From Kuschelorhynchus macadamiae (Eukaryota > Arthropoda > Insecta > Coleoptera > Curculionidae): a DNA stretch of 64,000 nt. The DNA lies in the NCBI GenBank assembly GCA_030620095.1, contig JAUTXW010000347.1, forward strand, positions 263,001 to 327,000, read 5' to 3'. Positions 43,569 through 56,034 of the stretch are shown here, piece by piece (the stretch's first letter is position 1; every line of letters starts with the position of its first letter). A program made the translations under genes and the position numbers. The notes under the pieces were generated by a model. It made no database searches. It was not told the DNA's origin and saw only the letters and a list, made by a program, of their open reading frames with translations.

Positions 43569-44447
43569 CAGTGAAACCTCCCTTAACGGACACTTCCGAA
43601 CAATGGACACCTCTGCTGAACGGACAATATTGAAGTCACCGACCGTCAGTATATGTATTCCTATGTATTAAGCCTTCTTGACAACGGACACAGACAGCAC
43701 AATTTGGAACATTTTTAATAAAAACAGTAAAATTTACCTCCTCAGAACGGACAGATAATTTTTGAAAAACTCACATTAATGCCGGTATTTTTATTGCACA
43801 TTTTGGGCAATATTTAGATCAATGCTAATAAGTGGCGCGACGCCTATCTATTGTTAATAGCACTAGTTTAACACTAGGCTGGCTTATGCTGTCAGGCTTG
43901 TAGGTAAATTGCGGTGAATTGCATAATAAATAGATCACCTTATTTTTATAAAATGTGGTCTTCATCAATAGAATATCTTAGTTTTGATGTTACTCTGGTG
44001 CGATTTCAAAGAAAAGAAAATTTTTGAGTTTTCAAGAAAAAGTTGAAATAATCCAGTACGCGGAAAAAAACAAACTTAGTGTTGGAGTATTAACCGAAAA
44101 ATTCTGTGTAGGAAAATATCAAATTACTGATGTTTTGAGAAACAAGAGCGATCTTAACAAGCGATTCGCCGAGACCGGAAACATGAAAGAGAAAAAGAAA
44201 TTTGCGAAAACTGAGGGTGCTGCCATAGACCAAATTGTCTACGACTGTTTTTGTAAAGTACGCTCCGAAAATATTCCAATATCCGGTACAATAATAAAGG
44301 AAAAAGCTGAAGAAATTGCGAAGAATCTAGAAGTTGATGGTTTTAAAGGATTAAATGGATGGTTGGAGAAGTTCTGTCAACGTCATAATATCTTTTTCAT
44401 ATCCAACTGTGGCGAAGCAGCGGCTGTAGACTTGATTCAGATAACTG

Positions 44448-47249
44448 TAAAAAGTTTTCTTTAGTGCTTTTTTTATATTTTTATGTTTGTTAAATGACTC
44501 TTAAGATCACTAAGAAAAACTATTATAAAATCGTAAGTTCGACTCGGCTAGCTGATGTTTTAGAGCAACTTAATAAGATTATAATTTTAATGTAAAATTG
44601 AATTTAGCAAATGTTGGAAAAGTTTTTTTATAATTTGGCTATGGGCGCCAGAGCTATAGGAGCTCGAAGAAGAAAGATATACAGATACAAAATAGAGGAA
44701 GAGAGCAACTTAAAATAATTAGATTTAGATATTTAATAAAAAATAAAGATAAAATGTATGCTAATGTGACCTAAATTAAATAAATGAAAAACAAAATCAC
44801 GTAACTACCAATTTATTTTTCCTTGGACTGTGTTTTTTTTTGAATATTGTTTACAATTTTTACAATATAAGTACCTGACATACGTCAGTTTATAAATTTC
44901 CACATATATAGATTAATAACAATCTAGAAGTGGAAGTGAAATTAAATTTCTCTTACAATTGAAATGATTATATTTTATATTTTGGAAAAGATTTGGTTAT
45001 TTATTTTTTCTCAATATATGCATAAAAATCAATTAATTATTAAATTAAGGTTAGAAAGTACGTTTTCTCATAAAATTAAGTTAAAATATTCAAACGATTC
45101 AATTTAACAAAGATAATAAATTACGATTTAAGTCAGCAAGGATAAGAAAATCATATAGATCTAAAGAAATTAAACGGGTTAAATAAATTTAGTTAGTAAT
45201 TAGATTTTTTAAATATTTTTTAAGCAGTTGATCGTTTATCAGTATGATTGAATTTTATTTATGTGAAGTTCTTTGTGAACAAACAAACAATGAAACTCAA
45301 TTATGTGTTCGGTTGTTGATTATCAATTAGTTAAGCAGCTGATCTTTTATCAGTTTGATTTAATTTAATTAGTTGATATTATGAAGTTCTTTTTGAACAA
45401 ACAAACAATGAAACTCAATTTTATGATCGGCTGATATTTGACCTTATGCAAAATTTCTAAAATGACAACATGACTCTAGATAATTCTAGACACTTTTAAG
45501 TAAATTTCTTATGTAGAAAAAATTTAATCATAAATAGTCAAGTTATTATCAATTCAAATTAAGATAGAATAAGAGAAATTTTAATTCAAAAAGTCCAATT
45601 TGATATTAGAGGAAAATTACAATAGAAAAGAAAACCAAAATTTCAGTTCCATAATCCCAATAAATTTACCATGAAATAAATGCCACAATCTTAGATTTAA
45701 ATTAGTGAAATATCAATGGTATTACTCACTAGTATGACACCTTGATTTAATATACACTCACATAATTTATAAGAAAGAAAAATTTTATACCTAATTAGGA
45801 TAAATGTAAATGTCCAAAAATCTGTAAGAAATTAATATTTTAGTACAGATAATAATTTTTACAAGTAAATATACCAATGCCACATAGACAATATTTATAC
45901 ACAGTGTAAGTATTAATTTATACCTACATTAAATTTGATATATTTAAATCAAGAAGATATGTTTAAATTTTACGTAATTTCATTTTATATCGAGACGAAA
46001 ATTTTTATATATATATATATATTTTTTTTTACAATAATTTATAATTTATACCATTTATATATTTTTTGAAGATAATTATTAATCAATAAAAAGAAGGAAT
46101 TGAAGACTGAAGAGAGGTTTCGGTATGTAGTTTTCAAATAAGCATTAAGTAATTCCTAATGAATTAATGCATGGCCACTACATCAATCCAAAGAAGTGAA
46201 AATAAGAAAATTATAAATCACTTATCTTTTCAACATATGTCCGGGAGTATATCCTTGCTATGTCGTCATTCCTTGTAGACTACCCAAGTCCAAAACACAC
46301 GGTACTAAAAAAGGACTTCTCCCTCCAGAAATTGAGAATATTTACCACAAAACAGTTACCATTAAATTTTCCTCGCCCAGGAATCACTTTTAATTTGAAT
46401 TATGCAATAAATTCTTCATTTTATTGATTATTTACTTTTAATATCCATTTTCCAATTAATAATTAAAACAATTGAAAGTGGTAGAGAAAAAATTGTAGAG
46501 AAGAGGAAAATGTTAAAAGAAAAAAAAAAAACCTGAAAGAAAATGTCGAAATGAGTCAACATGTTCACAATGCACAAAAATGTAATTTTTCTTGCCAGAA
46601 AACACTCAAAATTAACTTACCAGATGTTATGGCTTAAGAAAGCAGTAATCCGTTACTGAATTGAGATTTTATTGGATTTAATCCAGCATCTACGCTGACT
46701 AAGTTAAAATATTAACTAAATTCCAACTAACTTATCTCATGATTGCTTTCAACAATAGAAATTTTGCAAAAGAGGACCGAAACGACTGACCCACTCGGTT
46801 TTATGGAATCGGACTACATAAAAACAGTACATCCGTATGTCTCACCAAAACATGGCGCCAATTCAGAATCTATTTTTGGCAGTTAAGATTTTTAATAATG
46901 AAAAACCCAATTAATAGTTAATATTTGATCAATCTAAAACTCTCTCTAAAAAAATTTTTCTCAATACAACTATCTATGTGATATACCTAATAAAGAATCA
47001 ATTAGGGACCATTTTATAATAATATTCATGAAATTGAAAAGCATATGTATAAATTTTATTTTAAATGTGGCGGACGAAATCTGAATCTAGAAATTCCTTC
47101 GAACGTGTTTTACAAAGCGAGAATTTGCGATCTGTTGATTCGGGATCGATATAATAACTTCGGTGCCATGCGTGCGGTACTTAATAGTCCAAGCAAATGT
47201 TAAATTGAATTTTGAATCAAACATTGTAACGAACGGAAAAGTTTGTTAC
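44448..47249. mobile_element. Element X: AT-rich non-coding insertion in Tigger
   Basis: Bounded by AACTG at 44443-44447 and 47250-47254, a target duplication of up to 5 bp. It starts TAAAAAGTTTTC and ends with a hairpin TTGTAAC...GTTACAA at 47224-47251 (loop GGAAAA). No ORF of note. It contains a tandem duplication (45222-45445) and a short (TA)n at 46007-46022. Its right 1.5 kb returns inverted at 62453-64000, so it is a dispersed repeat. The class is unknown. The 2.8-kb length, 5-bp duplication and lack of genes could fit a non-autonomous LTR-type or other DNA element. Confidence 0.65.
45222..45445. repeat. Tandem duplication of about 112 bp inside element X
   Basis: Two units each begin TAAGCAG(C/T)TGATC and contain TTTATCAGTxTGATT and GAACAAACAAACAATG before AAACTCAATT. 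Confidence 0.75.
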
Positions 47250-47509
47250 AACTGATTGGCGGACGAAATTATGTGCTATTATCAAACGGGACTATAAAAC
47301 GTTTTCTTTAAAAGGCGAAACATGTGCTGGCGGGAAAGCGTCCAAGGAATGACTCACTATTTTACTTTGTTCCGCTATGAATGGAGAAAAAAAAATGCAC
47401 TGGTGATTGGAAAAAGTAAAAAAGCCCGTTGTTTTAAAGGATCAAGCGTGGAAAAATTGCCACTTGAATGGTACTATAACAAGAAAGCATGGATGACAAG
47501 GGGTATAAT

Positions 47510-50500
47510 CAGGGGCGTAGTGATGCCGCTTCGGGCCTGTGTTCCATGGGATCGCCGGGCCCTTTACCCAATAAAAAACGAAGTATCTACTTACATTTAT
47601 TAAAACGAACATAACAAAATCATAAAAAATTAAAATCAGTGCGAGCAACATAACAAAAAATATAAAAAGAAATGAAATAACTGATCTAATTAAATTTTTT
47701 TTCGTCGCCTTGTTATTTGCAAAAACCGATAGAATGGAAGACAGGTCTATTTTCCTCGCAATTTGATTCTCAATTGACAGAATTGACAACCCCGAAAGTC
47801 TTTCCTGTCTCATTGTGTTTCTGAGAAAAAGTTTTATTAATTTCAACTTAGGAAATGATCGTTCGGCTGTTGCTACCGATACAGGGATACTTAGAAAAAT
47901 GTAGCAAGCCGTCAAAATTTCGCTAAAACTACTACAGGAACTAAAATTTTCAATTAAAATAAACTCCATTAAGTCTTTAATGGATTTGATTCTACCTAAA
48001 TCGCCCTTAAAACAACTTCTAAAAGAAACTAGTTGTGAAGAAATTATATCGGCAATATCATCGGAATATTTGACGTACAATTCTCGGCCCATCGCATACA
48101 ATTCATCATCAGAAACTGAATCATTAACTAAAACTTCCGCTGATATTCCACGAAAAGTTTTATAAATTTCGCTTATCCCGGCCATTCTACTTTGTAATTG
48201 AGATATTATAATATCTAACGTTGTATTAAAAACGTTTATTTTAAACCAGTCTTCGCTAGATTCGATTTTTCTTTTCATTAAAAAACCGTTTGGACCTAGT
48301 TATTCTTTTTTTTGAAAATTTCGCTTTGATCCCCCATTCCGCAGCAAAACTGCTTGATTCACTAAATGATAAATCAAAATTATTTCTTATCGTTTTGATA
48401 TTGTCAAGCGCAGTAAGAAACATTTTTGATGCATGTTCAATGTTTTGCTGTTTCTTTTGCAAGAGTTTTGAAAGAGCGTCAGTTAACTTTCAAATTTTTG
48501 ATTGGAGAACTATTAAAATGACAGTTTCAAATAATTCAAGGTCGTTTTTTTAAAGAATTAGCTTCATCAACTTCATTTTTATTATTAGAGGTCAATATAA
48601 TTCGCGATAAAACTTTTAAGACATTCACAAATTTAAATCTAACCAATGCATCGTGTCTCGATGACCAACGTGTTGGGTTTAATTTTTTTAGGTTCTTCTT
48701 ATTTTTAGTTATTTTTTTTAGAGTTATCAAAACATTTACTTAAAAGAGCTCATCGTTTTATACTGTGTCCAAACAAAATTTAAACACTTTCAACCAAATC
48801 GTAAAAATTTCGAATTTCATTAACAGACTTAACGGAGTTATTAATTATTAAATTTAGGTTATGAGCGGCACAATGTACATATACTGCATTAGAAACAATT
48901 GCTGATATTTGAGCTTGTACACCTTTGTATAACCCACTCATGTTTGCATCTCCGTCGTATCCCTGACCGCAAAGTTTTTATTAAGGTATATCGTTTTCTG
49001 TTAATATTCTTAAAATAGTATTGGATAAAGTCGTTCTAGTTTGACTCTCAACTGGTATAAATCTCAAAAATGACTCAATTATTAATATTTTCAAGTAACA
49101 AAGCGGATAAAAACACTTAACTGATCAATTTTTGAAATATCTTGCGTGGTATACATTATAATTGAATAAAACGATGCTTTTTTTATTTGATCAATTATTT
49201 AATTTTTTACAGCAGTACAATTTTACAATTATTTCATTTTGTATTGTAGGACTTAAATAGGTAACTGATTTTTTTTCTTATTCTCTAATAAAGTTTTTAA
49301 AACCAAATCATATTCAAAAAGCAAATTTATAATAGATAAAAATGGTCCTGGATTTGAGAAATCCAAACTTTCGTCATGTCCCCTGAATGGCATATTAATA
49401 GAAGCCAACGTAAGTGTAACTTTAATAACATGTTCTAAAATTTGTCGTCATACGGATACTTCCTGTAAAATTTTTGACTCAAGCTCGTGGTCCATTGTAT
49501 CATTCCTTCTCCATCGATCATAAACTGCACAAGATTCATTATGGTCTTGCTTCTGCTCGTGCCTAGTAATTGCCTGATTTAGGTGGAACCAGTCATTAAA
49601 TCAATTAGAAATACTATCTTTTTCTTTAGAAAACAACCAGCAAGGTTGGCAGTAGCATTGGTTTAAAATTGGCGAAAAGAGAGACGACGGTTTTTATTCC
49701 AGATATATTAATTTTAATATAAAAAAATGTAGAGAAACTTCTACCTTTCTCGTCTCGAATGAATAGTTCTAATGGTCGTGATGGCTTATTGTCAATAATA
49801 ATTCGTTTTTGATCACTTGTTAATTCTCGTGTATAATATCCTCTATCAGTCTGGATTTCGTCTACTATATTAATAATAGCGTCTGCTTCACTTACCAACG
49901 AGTCTAAAGTAGAATCAATACTCTGATTAGCATTAATATTTGTATCAGAACTAATCGAAGAAATGTGCTTGGATTGCTCAGTGCATGGCTCTTGTGATTC
50001 TTGTGTATGAGTGTGCGTTTCCGACGTCGTCGTCGTTTCTAACTGATAAATCTCGGTGAAGTTGTCACTCTTGTCTACTACAATAATTAAAAAAAAATGT
50101 AAGGGGTTTTTTATTTAAAAGAAAACAGACTTACCTTTTTTTGATGTTGAGGCACTAAAAAAGTTTGTTATTCTAGGGAGTTTTTTGCTTTTTTCTTCAT
50201 GCATCGCGTTCTTTACGCTTTTGCGCACCAGATTTACGCTTATAGGTGCTCAAAATAGAAAAATACCGTATTAAATAAAAAATAATATACTAATTTACAT
50301 ACGTACCTTTAGTAAAATTATTCACAGATTCCAGTAGTACAGTCTACCAGTCTTAGATAGAATTTATTTATTAATTAGAAATAGGATCTAATTTAAAAAC
50401 ACCAAATACGAAAACAAAACACGTATCCAGTAAATCCACTCCACAAACTTTATTAAAAGGTTGTTTACCAGCCATTTCCCGATAAGCAGACGGAATTTTC

Positions 50501-50872
50501 GAAATAAAGCGACATCTAGACTCTAGAGGGTGTACGACAGAAAGCGCTCAATGCAGGGATCTTGAACAAGCATAATTGGCATACTATGGAGTGTCTCGCC
50601 CGTAAGCTCTACTAATGAAATTCTTTAAAAGAAACACGATACGCGGAAAGAAGTAAAAAGTCGAGTTTCTAGAAAATATAAAGGAAATCATTTAAAATCT
50701 ATTTGGAAACGAATAAAGAATAGTTTTTTACTTACATAGATGATTTTTATAAAATTAAAGTTAAACATTTTTTTTTTACTTAATAGGAATTTTTTATATG
50801 TAGAACCGGGCCCCTTGAAGTACCGGGCCCGTGTTGCGCGGAACACGCGGAACACTGGTGACTACGCCCCTG
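47510..50872 (-). mobile_element. hAT element, copy 2, inserted in Tigger
   Basis: Ends CAGGGGCGTAGT on both sides and the octamer GGTATAAT at 47502-47509 and 50873-50880, a perfect 8-bp duplication. It is 3363 bp and parallels copy 1 (26510-29955) along its whole length in the opposite orientation. Confidence 0.92.
47687..50247 (-). pseudogene. hAT transposase, copy 2, decayed
   Basis: Parallel to the intact gene at 27152-29769. The start codon is changed (TTGAGCACC in place of ATGAGCACC). Frame breaks occur near 49680, 49130, 48960, 48560 and 48280. The last frame (48278-47687) still reads DWFKINVFNTTLDIIISQLQ and SVATAERSFPKLKLIKLFLR with the C-terminal glutamate block. The intact perfect target duplication shows that the copy transposed before, or was carried in trans while, it decayed. 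Confidence 0.88.
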
Positions 50873-51832
50873 GGTATAATGTCAGATTTGTTGATGAAAT
50901 TTGACCGAAAAATGCAAAAGGCAAAACCGAAATGTACTTTTATTTTTGGATAATGCTGCATCTCACCCAAAAGTAGAGTTAAAAAACGTTAAAATATTTT
51001 TTTCACGGCCAAATACGACATCACATTGCCAGCCATTGGACCAGGGCATGATTAAAAAATTTTAAAAACCACTACAGAAAGTTTTTGATCAAGGGGCTTT
51101 TGACATCCGTGGAGTATTCTGAATCTATCGAACAATTGGAGAAATCCATAAATGTTGTAAGTGCCTTGATTTGCATTGTTGCTGTATGGAAAAAAGTCTC
51201 GAGGAAAATGTTGACTACGATAGTGAAGATGATGTGCCATTATCGGAATTATGTAGTAACCTAACATAAGTGTACGTGAGTGCATCAATGAATTTCGAAA
51301 TAGTGAGAACTGTCAGATTTCATCTGACAGTGATGATGAAGAAATTTTTTTCTTCCAATATTAAGAACATTAAGGAAGCATATAAAATGTTAAGGATATT
51401 GAAAACTTTTGTATGTTATCTGAGGATTCTGTTTTAGGGGAAAAAATTTCAGAAGTTGCGTCTAAAATGGAATCTCAAATTATTAAAAATAAATTAACTA
51501 GTTTAAGACAAACAACACTTGATATGTTTTTTAAATAGAAATTTTATAAAGTAGAACTGTATCAAACTGTATATGTAGGTAGTATAATATTTTATATTAG
51601 GTAGTACATTTTTATTGTATACATAAATGTATGTAAAAGATGTTGGTGTATACGTAGTAACAATTGTATTAATAATTTGTACTAAACATATTATTTCTTT
51701 ACTTAAAAATACTTTCTTTTTTAATAAAATTACATTGATTGAATTAATTTGTTCACTCCCCACAACGGACACCTCTATACAACGGACAGTTTTTGTGGCA
51801 CGGCTACTGTCCGTTGTTGAGAGGTTTCACTG

Positions 51833-51999
51833 CATATATATTTATATTATAATTTTGATTTACATCATATTATAATCTCATTTCATTCCAGTAACCTTAA
51901 TTACTTACAATTGTTTCAACAAGTCTCCGTTGCGATGACATCAAAAAATAATACCAACAATTTATGCGTCTGTGCGTGATTTAGTTTAGGTAGTTATAT
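51833..51999. other. Right flank of Tigger, duplicated at 61172-61340
   Basis: TTTATATTATAATTTTGAT and AATTGTTTCAACAAG, followed by TTTATGCGTCTGTGCGTGAT, match the reverse complement of 61172-61340. This is the 5' part of the segment that carries the Crypton-like gene. Confidence 0.65.
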
Positions 52000-53636
52000 G
52001 TAATTTTGTGCTTTTAAATGCCAGACATAGTATTTTGGAAGAAGCTGCAGTAGTCAGCTTACAGGTATTGCCCGAAAAATCTCGCCATAGGTATGAAAAA
52101 AAAATATAAAGTTTTTACAGAATGGTGCCAGAAAAAACAGGTAAAAGAAGAAGTATTTCTAGCCTATTTTGGCGAAAAATCTGAAACCTGCAAATCTTTT
52201 ACGCTATGTTTAATTTTTTCAATGCTCATATTGATCATCAAAACAAACAGAGATCAGTGGCGGCTCTTCCATAGGGTCATTTGGTCAATGACCCTTCAAA
52301 CATATTTCAGAAAATAAATTATTCGTTTGACCGTCCCTCCTAATAGTTGTAATGAAACGCAAACCCTTGGGGAAAATTAAACACGCTATACTATTACCCT
52401 CGCGCGGCGGTTCGAATGGTTTCGTTGTGTTCCTTAGGCATAACAAAATACGCTATACTAAGCTAGACTGGGCAGTCCGAATTGCCCTGATTACCGTAAA
52501 GCTTGACGAAAGTACCCGAAGATTTCACAACCACCGAGCGGCAGCCGAATGTGATAGAAAATGGAATATGAAATCGCGATTTGGGTCATCAGCAGGTCTC
52601 TTCTCATAATTCGATCGATCGGTCGCGGCATCGCGTCGGCATGCGGAAGTTCAATTGTTCAGAGGTCGCGAAGTCGATATTCTAACTCGATATTGTTTCG
52701 GACGTTTTTAATCGATGAAAATTGATTTATATACTGGTTTTTCTAATATATATTTTTTTATTTTTATAATCCATGTGTGAGTTGGAAATATTAGGAAATA
52801 GAATGTTGGTAGCGACTAGTGCAAAACAATAAACAACTAAAAAATGCTTACGAACTTAATTAACAATGTTAAGTATTGAGAAATCATTTATAAAAGGAAT
52901 GTGCGTGCAATTTTAACGAACGTTTCGTTCAGCATTTTTCCAATTCTAAAGAGTAGACCTGAACTTCAAGAGAATTTAAAGCTCAGTTCAAAGATAAGAC
53001 ATTTATTTTTATTTTAAGTATGCCTATTTTTAAATTTGTTATTGACCTCCCAGTATAATTCACCACGAGCCGCCACTGACAGAGATGTAGATATAAATAA
53101 ATATTCAAAATTATCAGCATTTTTGAAATGGAAAAACGTAGGAAACCGTCCAAAAAAAAAAAAAAAGGTTATTTCGTAAACGGAAATTGCAATTTTTTTT
53201 CAGAGGCAGCTGATAATGTCTATTTGTTGATTAAAGTTGCGACCATTATTGGATTGACAGGTGCATGTCGTCGTGTTGATTTTACTAAATTAACCATTGA
53301 TAACATTGAAGACAAAGAGACCCTACTAATTATCAAAATTCCTGATATAAAAACTCCTATTTTCCGAACATTTGTATTTAGTTGATACCTGTGATTGCCA
53401 GAACCAGAAATGTACACGGGTCACAGTTTTCGCCGATCGTCCGCCACAATGTTAGCTGATTCGGGAGAAAATATAACTAATATCAAGAGGCATGGCGGAT
53501 GAAAATCCACTACCGTGGCTCAATAGAGAACAAAAAACAAGTTGCAAATCACATTTTTACCGAAAAGAGAGTTGAAGGCGAAGTTGTTTCATTTCCATTA
53601 ACAAGTAGTAAAACTTATATAATAAACAGTGTTTAG
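52000..53636 (+). pseudogene. Crypton-like tyrosine recombinase, split by a MITE
   Basis: Part 1 (to 52254): SILEEAAVVSLQVLPEKSRH, KVFTEWCQKKQVKEE, VFLAYFGEKSE, the N-terminal core-binding region. Part 2 (from 53079): INKYSKLSAFLKWKN, then YLLIKVATIIGLTGACRRVD with the first catalytic arginine (TGxxR). In another frame from about 53400: YTGHSFRRSSATMLADSGEN, the H-x-x-R motif, and TNIKRHGG. The W after HGG is now a stop, and a deletion removes the segment with the tyrosine nucleophile. The C-terminus reads VANHIFTEKRVEGEVVSF to a stop at 53634-53636. The family is a widespread arthropod one with phage-integrase-like catalysis (recalled). Crypton is the likeliest label because no RT accompanies it. 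Confidence 0.7.
52255..53078. mobile_element. hAT-type MITE inside the recombinase gene
   Basis: Ends CAGTGGCGGCTC and GAGCCGCCACTG. The octamer ACAGAGAT stands at 52247-52254 and 53079-53086, a perfect 8-bp duplication. It is 824 bp without coding capacity. Its ends resemble those of the decayed hAT at 14715-16097 (CAGTGGTGGCTA), so a related transposase may have moved it (inference). Confidence 0.88.
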
Positions 53637-53818
53637 AATTGGCATCTCCTTTAAATATAAACAAGGCGACAAACTGTATATTCAATATAAAGGTTACAAC
53701 CAACAATAAATAATTGTTTAATAAAATAATAATTTAAAAATTTATTAGATTTGTGGTACTAAGTAAAAGCAAAACAATTTTTACTTAAACCTTCCACTAT
53801 ATCAAAAAGGAAATACCT

Positions 53819-53866
53819 TTCATGACATGTTTCCCCAACACTGTGGCTTCTTCAGATGATACAATT
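53819..53866 (-). ncRNA. Hammerhead relic, PLE-B-like
   Basis: The minus strand has an exact CTGAAGA core, GAAA, stem III ACATGT, GTC and a short CAT/ATG stem I. Stem II (CCAC/GTTG) is mostly lost. It resembles the PLE-B motif and marks the remains of a terminal repeat at about 53720-53960. Confidence 0.45.
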
Positions 53867-53959
53867 AGAATCAAGTAAAATATTTTATACCTAGTGTACA
53901 ATGTTTACCTAAATATTGTTAAAATTTAATAAAAGTATAATAATCTATTGAAGATCGAT

Positions 53960-54950
53960 TTTAATATTATTAAAGATTGAAGGGTTAAAGGGAGAACTGT
54001 TGAACCATTAATGATCTCTCGGCGAGGACTTTGAAACTCGGCCGCTAGATGTATTTGGTGGTATAACTAGTGATCGGTAGAGTGGGTCGGGGTAAAAATA
54101 GAAAAAGTATGTGTAACCTGTTTTTATGGCCCTGAAAAGAAAGCCCGAGACCGGATGAACTTAAGAAAAACAGAAAAACTACAAAAACTTTACAATAACA
54201 CCAATATCCTTAATATTGAAAAATATATTTACTTACACTTAGCTCATATAAAGTTTAATAAATGAGATGAAAGACATATTAATAATTATTACCTTCTCTT
54301 ACGACTATTTTTTGAGTATGAACAAAAGAAAGAGAGCTGTCTATAAAATATAGGAAGAGGTCGTAAGATGTGACGTAACCTAACCTAGGATTCTTCCAAA
54401 TAATTTTGCATGTTGCACTTAAATTTTTATATATTTAATAATAAGTGGTACGAGAGAAAGCTCATCAAGATTTAACTATGTTAAGTATCTCAGAAAGAAA
54501 GGTAGTGTTGGTTTTATACCAATTTAACTTAAATCAAAAGGCTACAAAACTTACATCATTCAAGTTTATGTACAGTACTTGTCAGTGATTCGAAATAGGC
54601 CTATTTAACCCAGTTTACAAATAAATGTGCAAATTCACAAAACAACAGTGCGGTGTACTGAGTGCTATTCGTTAAAAGTTAAAAACTAGACATGATTTAA
54701 AGTGTTCGTTTATCAAAATGGAATTGGCTCTATTTGGCACATAATAACACTAACAGACAGTCAAGTATGTTCCCAAGACAACACACACAGATCAAACCTG
54801 AAGTTGATTATATTATGTACATATGGTTGGCAAGCCTAGTTTCATACAGCTTGAAACATGACTCCTGAGGGACTGCAAGCAAGCTTCAGAGTGACTGTGC
54901 TACTGCTATAGTTTATCAGCACACAAGAACATTGGACCAAAACATCAAAT
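53960..54950. other. Intergenic DNA, nothing recognised
   Basis: A slightly GC-richer patch at 54000-54070, otherwise AT-rich. No frame or repeat partner was seen. Confidence 0.45.
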
Positions 54951-54959
54951 AAAAAAAAA

Positions 54960-55940
54960 GGCCTAAAAGGAACAAATCAAGCAATAGAAGAAAGTTCGAG
55001 AACCCAAGGTAGGTAAATTATACATTTTAGTTTTAATAACAAATATTTGTGAGAGTATGATGAAAATGAGACTTACCAATGATATATTAGCCTTTTTAAA
55101 GAGTCAAGAACATATGACTTGGAATGAAAAATGGGTTTCTTCCACTAAAATTCTAATTTTAACTCAGCTAGCATAGCTATAGGACACTTAAATAATAAGT
55201 CACCCAAAATAATTAGAATGGACCCATTTTTCGAAGAAAAATCGGCAAAAATGCCCTAAAGACAGCCAAAAGTTCCAGAAGATGGTCTGCCTTTTTTTAA
55301 CTCCTTCTGTCACTTTTTCTTTCTCCTGTTGGATAGAAACCTAGAGATTTTTTATACAACCCTGATGTTGGTACTACTAATTGTTAATGAAGTTGACAGA
55401 TATTTCAAAACTAATTTAAATTTAGATACATTTTATTCTTGTTTTGAGATAATTAGGATATATCAAAATGTTAGTTAAAATTACAATGGTAAGTTTCAAA
55501 ATGAAGATTTTTGATCATATTAATTTTTTTTACTCTGATTTCCTATTTTCCTAATTCCTAACCTTATTGTTTGTTATTGTTTTTACTAAAGTTTATGTAA
55601 TGTGCCTTCTCTTAATTTCAGAAAAATATCAGCTTTATTTCTACAAAGGGGCTTGATGCTACTGAAAAACAACAAATACAGTAAGAGCTAATGAGAGCTA
55701 TCACCAGAATACAAGGTAAACTTTGATTTCTTTTACTTAACTTAGCCTAAAATTGTCAACTCCATAATCATATAACAAATTTGTACCTAAAATTGCTGAT
55801 TTTAATAATTTGTTTCAGAATGAGAAGAATGTGCCTATGGAGGTCTCCACCACTTGGTTTATTGTTATAAAGTTAACCTAGGATTACTGAGATTGTGATT
55901 TTAAATTTTGAACTAAACGATAAAAAAAACATTAAATATG
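54960..55940 (+). ncRNA. Possible spliced non-coding transcript
   Basis: Well-formed splice signals occur in series: donor CCAAG|GTAGGT at 55008/55009, acceptor TTAATTTCAG ending 55621, donor ACAAG|GTAAAC at 55715/55716, and acceptor TTTGTTTCAG ending 55818. This gives a 94-base middle exon and introns of 613 and 103 bases. An ATTAAA is present near 55930. The exons have no long frame. Chance is not excluded; RNA data would decide. Confidence 0.2.
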
Positions 55941-56034
55941 TGTCTTATTTAAACTATGAAGATTATAGGAACTGGTAAGCATATTTTATAGATATTATCT
56001 TAAATAAAAATATAGCAAAATTCTAAATTTCTGT

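Larger units (their letters stand above)
43996..51540 (+). pseudogene. Tigger-like transposase in three pieces
   Basis: Piece 1 (43996-44447): SKKRKFLSFQEKVEIIQYAE, a CENP-B-type N-terminal helix-turn-helix, then the Tc5-type second domain ending WLEKFCQRHNIFFISNCGEA. No in-frame ATG is left. Piece 2 (47254-47509): DWRTKLCAIIK, a gap where the first catalytic aspartate region should be, then KTFSLKGETCAGGKASKERL, a shift in an A-run, VIGKSKKARCFKG and YYNKKAWMTR. Piece 3 (50873-51540): SDLLMKFDRKMQKAKPK, then in shifted frame LDNAASHPKVELKN (second aspartate) and QPLDQGMIKNFKNHYR, with an acidic tail VDYDSEDDVPL. The joins across both insertions keep the reading frame, so the insertions came into a still-readable gene. 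Loss of the first catalytic region makes it non-functional. Confidence 0.8.
43569..51832 (+). mobile_element. pogo/Tigger element carrying two nested insertions
   Basis: The left end is CAGTGAAACCTCCCTTAACG with GGACAC, and the right end, reversed, is CAGTGAAACCTCTCAACAAC with GGACAG. These are the characteristic pogo/Tigger ends. TA precedes the left end. Without element X (44448-47249) and hAT copy 2 (47510-50872) the element would be about 2.1 kb. A related segment without Tigger is present, inverted, at 61172-61430. Confidence 0.88.
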
